From: Bosea sp. RAC05 | Lineage (GTDB): Bacteria; Pseudomonadota; Alphaproteobacteria; Rhizobiales; Beijerinckiaceae | DNA length: 64,000 bases | Direction of reading: 5' to 3' | NCBI RefSeq assembly: GCF_001713455.1 | Contig: NZ_CP016463.1 | Span: 248,001-312,000, forward strand | Shown: positions 39,801 through 47,912 of the stretch, piece after piece | Layout of the letters: each line of letters opens with the position of its first letter | Position numbering within the stretch: the first letter of the stretch is position 1 | Program-made: the position numbers and the translations under genes | The notes under the pieces: model-generated | Seen by the model: the letters and a program-made list of their open reading frames with translations, nothing else | Databases searched by the model: none | What the model was told of the DNA's origin: nothing

Positions 39801-41864
39801 TCAGACCGCCTGCGCCTCACGTTTGCGCTTCATCTTCTCGTTCTGAAGCCACAGCACAGCCTCCGCCATCCGCTTTTCCATGGGGTTGACGCTCTGCAAG
39901 TTAGGCATTGTCCCATGGGCCTTCTTGAACTCGACGATCCTGTCGTACAGCAGCACTGCCTCCGCCTCGGTCATCGCGATCTTGGTCGACCGGATCGAAT
40001 CGTGGATACGCTGCAGTACGGATGCGGTCACGGATTTGGATAGGACCTCGTACGCCCTCTGGAAAGGGTTCACAGCGTCAATCAGGTCGATGTGCAGCTC
40101 ATCGATGTTGACGAAGCGATCGGCCATCTGGACGAACCGACTTCCTCCAGGATCCTCGTCGCCAGTCATGCGTCCACCGCCACCCCCGCCCCCCGTGCCG
40201 GTGGAATCATCGTCGGGTTTGGCACTCGTGCCGGTGAGATCGCCACCCTCGACAGCTTCCTTCTTGATGACGGTATCGACGACGACATGCTGGCGGACTT
40301 CCTCGACCTCGTCGGGCGTTAGATCCGGATAGCGCTGTTCGATGATCGTCGGGATAAAGACCTTGTTGATAACCTCCGGCGCGAACTCGTTGGGATCCAT
40401 TGCGGCGCGCATGATCGTTTCGTTTTGGAGGATCGCCGCCTTCAGGTCATTGAGATCCGTCGCGATGATCTGCCGCGAGCGCTCAGTTGATGCCTCCCGG
40501 AATCCGGTGATCTTGATGGTGTGGGTGCCCTCGCCGGCATCGCCATCTTTATCCTGACGATGGCCTTCGACATCGTCACCGTCGCGTCGAGCCTTGAATT
40601 TGAAGACGGGCGCCAGGACCTGCTCCATGAGGAGCGAGCAGGCGATCGCCTTCAGCATGTTGTTGACGGCGCCGGTGACCTTTTCTTCGGCCGCATCGGG
40701 CTCGGCGATCAGGTTGGTGAACTGCGCATGTGACTTGCCCTCGGCGTCGCGGGTCACTCGCCCGATGATCTGGATGACCTCTGTCAAGGATCCGCGGTAG
40801 CCAACGGTCAAGGCGTGTTCGCACCAGACCCAGTCGAACCCTTCCTTCGCCATCCCGAGAGCGATGATGATATCGAGGTCTTCCTTGGCTTTGATGCCCC
40901 GGATCGTCGCCATGACCAGGTCCCGCCCTTCCTCGGTCACGAGGTCGGCGACCTTGAGAACGCGGCCGCTGGGCTCGCGGACATGATAAAGGCCCGTCGC
41001 TGGATCGCGATCGCCGACGACATCCCCAATGTGATCGAGAATGCGATCGATCTCGATGTACTTGTCCTTGGTAGATTCGCCGGACTGGACGCTCGGGATG
41101 TGGATGATCGTCTTCAGGTCACCGTTGATGACCTCTCCGATGACGTCCGTATAGCGGCCGCGATAGAAGTGATAGCCGATGCCGAGAGTGCGAAGGTGAT
41201 TGTAGCCTGAAAGCTGCTCGTAGTACGTATACGTCACACGAGAGAACTTCATCTCGTCATCCGGGCGCAGAATCGCGTTCGCATCGCCGCGAAAGTACGA
41301 GCCGGTCATCGCGACGATATGGGTGTCCTTGTTCTGCAGCAGAGCGCGCACAAGCTCGCCGAGCCGGCTGTCCTCGTCGGCCGACGCATGGTGAAATTCG
41401 TCAACGGCCAGGCAGACGTTTTCGAAAGCTGCAGCTCCGACCTTCTCATAGGCGAAACGGAGCGTCGCGTGGGTGCAGACCAGAACCTCATCCGGGCTCG
41501 AAAGGAAGCGAATGAACTCTGGTACCTTTCCGGAGTTGCCAGCCGAAGTGCATAAATTCCACTCCGGCTTCACATGCCAATCTGCATAGAAGCCATCCTC
41601 AGTGAGCCGAGTGCTGGCAAATGACGCGCCGATCGAACGCTCGGGAACGCCAACGATCACCTTCTTGACGCCCTGCTTGCGGAGCTTGTCGAGCCCCACG
41701 AACATCAGGGCACGGCTCTTGCCGGAGGCAGGCGGCGCCTTGACCAGGAGAAACTGGGCGTTGCGGTGCTCGAAGACGCGAGCCTGCATCTCTCGCATGC
41801 CCATGGCATTGGTCTTCTTGCTCGTGCCGGTCTGGGCGTAAGCGACGTTCACCAGGTTTGGCAT
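39801..41864 (-). CDS. DEAD/DEAH-box (SF2) helicase of a restriction-like module
   Basis: A 687-residue helicase: motif I VKAPPASGKSRA (about 39-50), motif II AVDEFHHAS (about 153-161, DEFH), motif III MTGSYFRGD, motif V GMAKEGFDWVWCEHAL, and motif VI QIIGRVTRDAEG (about 362-373). The C-terminal 230 residues are low complexity then helical (TGTGGGGGGGRMTGDED). Such ResIII-like helicases supply translocation for restriction systems. ATG at 41864 overlaps the methyltransferase stop as TGATG, and the GIY-YIG gene follows at 8 bp, giving a three-gene operon. Confidence 0.83.
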   Translation of the reverse strand: MPNLVNVAYAQTGTSKKTNAMGMREMQARVFEHRNAQFLLVKAPPASGKSRALMFVGLDKLRKQGVKKVIVGVPERSIGASFASTRLTEDGFYADWHVKPEWNLCTSAGNSGKVPEFIRFLSSPDEVLVCTHATLRFAYEKVGAAAFENVCLAVDEFHHASADEDSRLGELVRALLQNKDTHIVAMTGSYFRGDANAILRPDDEMKFSRVTYTYYEQLSGYNHLRTLGIGYHFYRGRYTDVIGEVINGDLKTIIHIPSVQSGESTKDKYIEIDRILDHIGDVVGDRDPATGLYHVREPSGRVLKVADLVTEEGRDLVMATIRGIKAKEDLDIIIALGMAKEGFDWVWCEHALTVGYRGSLTEVIQIIGRVTRDAEGKSHAQFTNLIAEPDAAEEKVTGAVNNMLKAIACSLLMEQVLAPVFKFKARRDGDDVEGHRQDKDGDAGEGTHTIKITGFREASTERSRQIIATDLNDLKAAILQNETIMRAAMDPNEFAPEVINKVFIPTIIEQRYPDLTPDEVEEVRQHVVVDTVIKKEAVEGGDLTGTSAKPDDDSTGTGGGGGGGRMTGDEDPGGSRFVQMADRFVNIDELHIDLIDAVNPFQRAYEVLSKSVTASVLQRIHDSIRSTKIAMTEAEAVLLYDRIVEFKKAHGTMPNLQSVNPMEKRMAEAVLWLQNEKMKRKREAQAV

Positions 41865-44548
41865 CAGGCAGCTCTCCCCGAGGATGCGAGCACTTCGTCA
41901 CGATGTCTGGCCGCGTAGAGCTTGAACAGATGCTCAAGCCTCTCCTCGTCAGTTTTGAATGGGCGGCCGCGATAGATGGTCTCCAGCGCGACATCGAGAT
42001 CCTGGTGAGCCTTCAGAAGTCCAGAGGGCATTTTCTCGGGGTCGTAGAGATCCGAGATCCGGGAACCCGGGTTGTTTTCCCGTTCCTCGACGATTTGCCA
42101 GGCACAGTCTGACAGGATTTCCTTCTGCTTCGCGGACAGATCCGGAACCGGGAAGGTGTTATAGATCAGCGTGTTCGAATAACGTATCCTGGTCTCCAGA
42201 CCGCCTCCGACAGCCAAGCACCAGAGAGCATGCATGCGTGAACTCAGCAGCCCCATGACGAAATGAGGCGCATCAACGATAGCGAAATGGGGCGCGATCA
42301 CGAGTGAATCGGTCGGAAGATAACCGCAGGGCAGGTAATGACGCTTCTCCGACGATACCTGGGGAACGAAGAAAAGTTCGCCGGCTTCGTGCCTGTTCTC
42401 AATGAAGAGGTGTGGAACGTCCGCCCAGGCACTTGTTGCCGGCCGCTTGCTCTTGCCGCGGTACTCCGCACAAAGATCGAGGCGATCCTTAATGGACGGG
42501 ACTGCTCGGGCGTCAGCGACATTGTCTTTGTCGAGCCATAGGCACCAGCGCTCAATTCCCTTGATGAACTCCTGCGCACCGAAGATGCGCTTGAAGAGCC
42601 GTTTCGTATCTGGATGCTTGGACGTAATTGCCCTCATTTCGTCCGGTGAGAAAATGAGATGGCCACCATCATTGGACATGCTACCGAAATTCATCCGAGG
42701 CAGATCGGATGTCGGCAAGGTCTTCGATGTCACGATGACGGTCGGTGCGTCGACCAAGTAGGGGTTGATATTCTTGACCTTCTTAAACGAGGTCTCGTTG
42801 AACAGGAGCTTGTCGGCAGTGCCAACCGTGCCGACGCCGGCAATGACACACGTCACGCCCGCATTGCTGGCGGCGCTATTTTTCCACTTGAAGGCCTGGT
42901 GGGCAAAAACCAGTTCCTGATTGCGACGGAAGATCAGCGGCCACAACAAGGCGACGTGTTCGCCTTGGCAGATCGAATTGGTAGTTACGAAAGCGAACTG
43001 CCCGCCCGCTCGCTGAATATAGTCTGACGCCTTGATCATCCAGCAGGCGACGTAGTCCATATTGCCATAGGTATCGCTCACCCCGTCGAACACGTGATGC
43101 ATATCCGACTTCTGCTCGTCGGTCTGCTGACCACGGCCGAGGTACGGCGGGTTGCCGACGATGTAGGTCTCGGAATTGGCCGACGCTGGGCACACCTTGA
43201 GCCACGACAATCTGGTCGCGTTGCCACATTCGATGTTGCCGCTGTCCTGAAGCGGGAGAGCCGGTCTGCCAGGCCCGATGATCTGTTCGAACTCCTTGTT
43301 GAGCTGGTGCTCGGCAATCCAAAGAGAAAGCTTGGCAGTCTCGGCCGCGAAGTCGGCGTATTCGATCCCAAAAAACTGACTAAGTCTGACCTGAGACATC
43401 GGGAGTGTGAATTGCCTCGACAGCTCCTTCAGCCGCAGGAAGATACGCATCTCCAGTCGCCGCAGCTCTCGATAGGCGATGATCAGAAAGTTGCCGGAGC
43501 CGCACGCCGGATCGAAGACGCGGATCCGATAGATCCGGCTGAGCAGTTTGGAAAGCTGGGCTGCGTTCTCGTTGGACGCTGCGAATTCGCGCTCTAAGTC
43601 ATCCAGAAACAGCGGCCGCAGTAGCCTCAAAATGTTGGGCACTGAGGTGTAATGCATCCCCAGGTCGGCTCGAAGCTCCTTGTCGACGACGCCCTGGATC
43701 ATGCTGCCGAAAATATCGGGATTGATCTCGGACCATGTCAGGCGCGCGGCTTCGATCAGGAGCCTTCGAGCCAGCTTGGAGAAGACGGGGACGTCGGAGC
43801 GAACCCTGAACAAACCGCCGTTCACATAGGGAAAGCGCTGAGCGAAGCCAGGATGCTCGTCTGTCCGCTCCTTGGCGTCCATCACATCGAAGATGGTCTT
43901 CAGGACAGAGCCGGTGTTGCTGCCGTCTTCCTTCGTAAACTCGTTGATCGCAGAACTGAACAGCCCGGCCTCCAGAATGCCGGTATCCTCCGCGAACATG
44001 CAGAAGAGCAGCCGCGTCATGAACAGGTTCAGGGCATGGGCGCGTTCGGGCTTCTTCCAGTCGGGATTGCAGTCGAGGATGGCGTCGTAGAGCCGCGCCA
44101 GGCGTCCGGCGGCCTTGATGTCGGCAGGATTTTCCTTGGCAGCCTGGTATCGTTCGATGCCCGCCAGCGGCAGCATGAAGTCGAACAGATCGCCAAGATC
44201 CTGGATCGGTAGCGCGCGCCCCTCATCGGCCTTAGTATCGAAGCAATAGGCTTCAACCCCGTCGGATGAGAGCAGGAACCGCGGCTTCTGCAATCGAGCC
44301 GCGTTGCTGAGCTTCATCTCGTCGACAGTAGCGGCCGCCTTGCCACTCGCCGATGCCCGGAAGAAGAGCTTCCCTTTCCAGAGCAGGTCGCCAGACCGCT
44401 CGCCCTTGTTCATCGACCCGTTCTGCAGCTTCGTCACAGTCGCGCGAGGCGCGTCATAGATTTCGAGGATGCGAAGGGGGAATGTCGCGGGATCGAACGG
44501 CTTCTCGGAGAGAGAGCGCAGGTTGGCTTCGATCTCGGCGATGTTCAT
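41864..44548 (-). CDS. DNA methyltransferase (large class I, MmeI/YeeA-like) of a restriction-like module
   Basis: An 894-residue adenine-type DNA methyltransferase: SAM motif I FDPACGSGNFLIIAYRELRR (about 349-368), catalytic NPPY in YIVGNPPYLGRG (about 460-471), and the long C-terminal region YLPCGYLPTDSLVIAPHF and RYSNTLIYNTFPVPDLS typical of MmeI-like target-recognition modules. The N-terminal helical block (DLLWKGKLFFRAS; RPRFLLSSDGVEAY-like) matches the YeeA-like group. The PD-(D/E)xK nuclease expected in true type IIG enzymes is not apparent, so cleavage is probably in trans by the GIY-YIG partner. ATG at 44548 fits the family N-terminus. An inverted repeat at 44653-44688 precedes the operon. 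Confidence 0.85.
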   Translation of the reverse strand: MNIAEIEANLRSLSEKPFDPATFPLRILEIYDAPRATVTKLQNGSMNKGERSGDLLWKGKLFFRASASGKAAATVDEMKLSNAARLQKPRFLLSSDGVEAYCFDTKADEGRALPIQDLGDLFDFMLPLAGIERYQAAKENPADIKAAGRLARLYDAILDCNPDWKKPERAHALNLFMTRLLFCMFAEDTGILEAGLFSSAINEFTKEDGSNTGSVLKTIFDVMDAKERTDEHPGFAQRFPYVNGGLFRVRSDVPVFSKLARRLLIEAARLTWSEINPDIFGSMIQGVVDKELRADLGMHYTSVPNILRLLRPLFLDDLEREFAASNENAAQLSKLLSRIYRIRVFDPACGSGNFLIIAYRELRRLEMRIFLRLKELSRQFTLPMSQVRLSQFFGIEYADFAAETAKLSLWIAEHQLNKEFEQIIGPGRPALPLQDSGNIECGNATRLSWLKVCPASANSETYIVGNPPYLGRGQQTDEQKSDMHHVFDGVSDTYGNMDYVACWMIKASDYIQRAGGQFAFVTTNSICQGEHVALLWPLIFRRNQELVFAHQAFKWKNSAASNAGVTCVIAGVGTVGTADKLLFNETSFKKVKNINPYLVDAPTVIVTSKTLPTSDLPRMNFGSMSNDGGHLIFSPDEMRAITSKHPDTKRLFKRIFGAQEFIKGIERWCLWLDKDNVADARAVPSIKDRLDLCAEYRGKSKRPATSAWADVPHLFIENRHEAGELFFVPQVSSEKRHYLPCGYLPTDSLVIAPHFAIVDAPHFVMGLLSSRMHALWCLAVGGGLETRIRYSNTLIYNTFPVPDLSAKQKEILSDCAWQIVEERENNPGSRISDLYDPEKMPSGLLKAHQDLDVALETIYRGRPFKTDEERLEHLFKLYAARHRDEVLASSGRAA

Positions 44549-44652
44549 GCAGGAAGGCTCACTGATACGGAAAGAAACGCGAATATCGAGCATAGATGCA
44601 ATTTTACGGAAGGAGAAGAGCCCTCAGACCCAGTTATGGATCAGGGTTAAAC

Positions 44653-44688
44653 CGCGAATGGATAGATTGATAAAACTATCCATTCGCG
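44653..44688. promoter_or_regulatory. 13-bp perfect inverted repeat upstream of the methyltransferase operon
   Basis: CGCGAATGGATAG (44653-44665), loop ATTGATAAAA, CTATCCATTCGCG (44676-44688). On the minus strand it lies between the icmB stop and the methyltransferase start and is followed by only GTTTAA, so it is either an intrinsic terminator with a weak tail or an operator. Its CTATCCA heptamer recurs in the hairpin at 47881-47912. Confidence 0.65.
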
Positions 44689-44726
44689 CAAGGACTAGTT
44701 CTGAACAGAGACTTGATTCGTTGTAA

Positions 44727-47700
44727 TCAAGCTCGAATGCGAGGGCTCGCCTTCTCGTCAACGATCTCGTCGGCGATCTGGGAGATGATGCCGTCCTGGG
44801 CTTTCGACCGGTCAACCGCGGTGCCCGACTCGATCATGATCTGGATCCGACGCTCGATGTCGGTCTTCGCCGTGCCTGTCGGATAGCGGATCGCCAGCCG
44901 CCGGCGCGCCTCGATCGCGCCGAGACGGGCATAGAGGCGATTGCGCAGGGCCGCATCCTCGGCAGTCGTCGAGAACGCCCAGATCTCGATTGGGCTGAGC
45001 GTGTTGTAGAGCAGATGCTCCTGGCGCCCGTCCTTCATGCCAAGAATGGCCAGGAACGGCGCGCCACCGGGACCGGGGCCGTTGAGGCGATCGCGCACGA
45101 TCATAGTTGCCGTATCGCTGAGCCCGAAGATCTTCTGGCATTCCTCGGCGTCGGCCGGCGTCGATCCGCCCATGATCCAGATGCCGCTCGCCAGCTTGAC
45201 CATATCCTCGTCGAAATCACCGAGGAGCTGGCTCGCCAGCGCGATGTGAACGTTCCACTTCCGGCCTTCGCGCATGTCCACGACGACCTGGTCTCGCACA
45301 GCCCGGGATCCACCGGTTCGATGGAACTCATCATAGACGAGGCGCTTGGGGACTTCCTGGATGCGCTGGATCCGCGCGGTGTGGTGCGCCCGGTAGGAGA
45401 CGGGGATGATCGGTCGACCGCCGCTGCTGTTGATGTTGAGCAGTGCCGCGTTGAGGTAGAAGTCCTTCGCCAGCGTGAAGCGCGCCAGCATGTACATCAG
45501 CGCTGCCTGCTTGTCGGCAGCACCGGTACCGCCGCGAGCGACCTCGTCCAGATCGAGCGCGACGACGCGTGCATCACCAATGTCGAAGCGGGTCGGACGC
45601 GACAGGATCGGATATTCCTTGGCCGCGCTGATGACGGTGCGTTCGAGGATCGAAATGATCCGTTCGCCATCGTCCTTGGCGCCCTCGAAGATGTCGGCGA
45701 TTTCGGGATTGCGCAGGATGACGGCGATGTCCTGCAGCATGGGAACGGCGTGGCGCTGAGCCAGCGTGGCATAGTGAAGCTCGCCGCGCTGGAAGAAGGC
45801 GTCGACGATCTCCCACCAGATGGGCTGATCCGACAGGGGGAGGTTGTAGCGGGTGATCGCCTCGTCGACGGCGTGGTCGACGCCAGGAATATACGGCTTG
45901 GGCTCCGACTTCTTGTTCTCGTCGGAGTACATATCGTAGAGCGCGTCGACGCAGAAGCCGGCCAGCTCCGCGAGAGATTTAGGCGGAGCCTTTTCGCCGA
46001 TCTGGGTGCCGATGGCGCAGATGAAGTTGATCAGGAACTGGCGCTCGTGCGGAAAGCAGTGTCGACATCCGACCTGCGTGTCGAATGGATTGATCGCGAA
46101 AGCCTCGGTGTTGCTCAGGCGCGTATAGAGGGCCTCGTGACGACGAGAGGGTGGCAGTGCTTCCTTGAGCAGCGAGATCAGGCCTGACGACGACGGCCCG
46201 ATGTCGATGATGGCGATCCGCGGAAGCTTCGCACCGCCGACACCCTGCGTTGATACCGGCGACAGGCACGAGGCGAAGTTGGCCGTGTTCAGATAGACCG
46301 ACTTTCCCTTGCCCGGTGGGGCGAAAATGATGTCGATGAAGGTGTCCTGAAGCGACGAGCCCGGCTGGAAGGGCCAGATCCGCTTGTCGGGCGTGCGGAA
46401 CATGATAGCCCCGGACGTCCAGGGGCTCGCATCACGGTCCCACGGCAACAGCGTGATGACGTCGGAAAGGGGCATCGCCGTCGGAACTGCAGTGGAGGCC
46501 GCATCGACACCGAGTGCGCTCGACATGACACAGGCCAGCGGATCGCCGGCTGTCGGCGCCGCGATGCAGTATCCCCAGCTCTCGACAGCGGTCTGGAGGC
46601 GGCTTGAGCGCTCTTCGATGAGGGCGAGGTTGTCGGATGCCGCCCAGGTGGCGAAAGAGGCCCTGAACTTGGTGATGATCGTCCCGTTGAGGCGGGCTTC
46701 CTGGAGCTCCTTGATCGCGTCCTTGATCGGCCGGTTCTCACTGCTCGACCAGCTGAAGATGCTCGCCAGGAAGGCTTTCAGGCCCAGCCCTGAAAGCCCG
46801 TCTCCCTCGATCAGGAACGATGCCCGCCATGGGAATTCGTCAGCATCGATCATCCGCTGCAGCAGCTTGCTGAAGCCGAACAGCTCCTGGGGCCCGACAG
46901 CCATGTCGATGCCAGCGAAATGACGCGAGCCGATCGTGACGATGCGCTGGTTCACGCGCTCCGCTTCACGCACGAAGATCTGCTCGTCGAGGCGCGGCCA
47001 CAGGAGGTGGGAGGCGTCTCCCTGGGACGCCTCGGGATGACGCATCGGGGTTGGATCGTTGATCAGGGTCGGACGCCAGTCGGCACCAACGAAGTCGGGG
47101 TAAACCGACGCCCGGATGTTCTTCACACCCTCATGGGCGGGCACCACACGGGCCCGGATGCGCACATCCCTCAGCTCCTGGACAAAGCTGGACACGAAGG
47201 CCTTGTGCCGATCCCGCAAAGGCCGCGCTGCCCTGAAGACATCCTGAGCGTCAGAGACCTCAGGCCACATCTTGGGCGGCTTCGAGCTAATGCGGGCGCG
47301 ATCGCGTTCCTGCTTGGACAGCGCGCTGAGCCGGGTCCAGAGCACGACATAATAGGCCTCGTACACGACGAAATTCTTCAGGTAGTTCACCCGCTCGTCG
47401 AAGAGGTCCTTGAGGTTGAGATCGAGGGTCCGCGCCGTGCCGCGCGCGGCGACGAGCTGCGACTTGATCATCTCCGAGGACCAGTCGGGATCGCGAACGA
47501 ACGAGAACTGAAGCGCATGCCCGGCCTGACCCAGGTACTTGGCCATGTTGGTGGTCATGCGCCTGATGATCTCGTCGATCTCGGGCTCGCCAACGACCTG
47601 GGTGACGCCGTCGATCTTCACGATCGACATGAGCGAGCCATCCTTGGCCACGAAGATGTTCGCGCCATCGGTGGTTTCGAGCATCGAGAAGCTGGAGACG

Positions 47701-47762
47701 GGCTTTCGGACCGTCATGGAAAAGGCTTCGTAGGCGCTCGAAATCAGGGTGGCGATGGCCAT
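44727..47762 (-). CDS. IcmB/DotO (TraU) type IVB secretion ATPase
   Basis: Cytoplasmic ATPase that powers the I-type conjugation apparatus. At 1011 residues it matches the length of Legionella IcmB and R64 TraU (about 1000-1014). Characteristic blocks: SFSMLETTDGANIFVAKDGSLMSIVKIDGV at the N-terminus (key: LETTDG, VAKDGSL), LKDLFDERVNYL, YYVVLWTR, and FAPPGKGKSVYLNTANF as Walker A (about 478-486). RLVYDEFHRTGG with HIALASQLLGDFDED are the VirB4-type B motif and switch. ATG at 47762 has GGAG seven bases upstream. Marks an MPF_I-type conjugative system. Confidence 0.87.
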   Translation of the reverse strand: MAIATLISSAYEAFSMTVRKPVSSFSMLETTDGANIFVAKDGSLMSIVKIDGVTQVVGEPEIDEIIRRMTTNMAKYLGQAGHALQFSFVRDPDWSSEMIKSQLVAARGTARTLDLNLKDLFDERVNYLKNFVVYEAYYVVLWTRLSALSKQERDRARISSKPPKMWPEVSDAQDVFRAARPLRDRHKAFVSSFVQELRDVRIRARVVPAHEGVKNIRASVYPDFVGADWRPTLINDPTPMRHPEASQGDASHLLWPRLDEQIFVREAERVNQRIVTIGSRHFAGIDMAVGPQELFGFSKLLQRMIDADEFPWRASFLIEGDGLSGLGLKAFLASIFSWSSSENRPIKDAIKELQEARLNGTIITKFRASFATWAASDNLALIEERSSRLQTAVESWGYCIAAPTAGDPLACVMSSALGVDAASTAVPTAMPLSDVITLLPWDRDASPWTSGAIMFRTPDKRIWPFQPGSSLQDTFIDIIFAPPGKGKSVYLNTANFASCLSPVSTQGVGGAKLPRIAIIDIGPSSSGLISLLKEALPPSRRHEALYTRLSNTEAFAINPFDTQVGCRHCFPHERQFLINFICAIGTQIGEKAPPKSLAELAGFCVDALYDMYSDENKKSEPKPYIPGVDHAVDEAITRYNLPLSDQPIWWEIVDAFFQRGELHYATLAQRHAVPMLQDIAVILRNPEIADIFEGAKDDGERIISILERTVISAAKEYPILSRPTRFDIGDARVVALDLDEVARGGTGAADKQAALMYMLARFTLAKDFYLNAALLNINSSGGRPIIPVSYRAHHTARIQRIQEVPKRLVYDEFHRTGGSRAVRDQVVVDMREGRKWNVHIALASQLLGDFDEDMVKLASGIWIMGGSTPADAEECQKIFGLSDTATMIVRDRLNGPGPGGAPFLAILGMKDGRQEHLLYNTLSPIEIWAFSTTAEDAALRNRLYARLGAIEARRRLAIRYPTGTAKTDIERRIQIMIESGTAVDRSKAQDGIISQIADEIVDEKASPRIRA

Positions 47763-47880
47763 GAGGGGCTCCAGGCGGCGCAGAGACCCAGATGGGAATC
47801 GCGCCTGTCCAGTCAGGATTCGACGAGCCTGAGCAGAACCCGATCAAGGAACGAGGTCAAGGAATGACCGTCAGATGAGA

Positions 47881-47912
47881 AGCCCTATCCACTCACGGTG
47901 ATGGATAGGGCT
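47881..47912 (-). terminator. 11-bp hairpin overlapping the end of the RecD-like gene
   Basis: AGCCCTATCCA (47881-47891), 10-nt loop, TGGATAGGGCT (47902-47912). The RecD stop codon (47893-47895) is in the loop. On the minus strand a TTCTCATCT stretch follows, so it can act as a weak intrinsic terminator between recD and icmB. Confidence 0.55.

Noticed and set aside
41864..44548. Single-chain type IIG restriction-methylase with a PD-(D/E)xK nuclease
   Set aside because: No D-x(n)-(D/E)xK was recognised in the N-terminal region; a separate GIY-YIG nuclease gene is in the operon.
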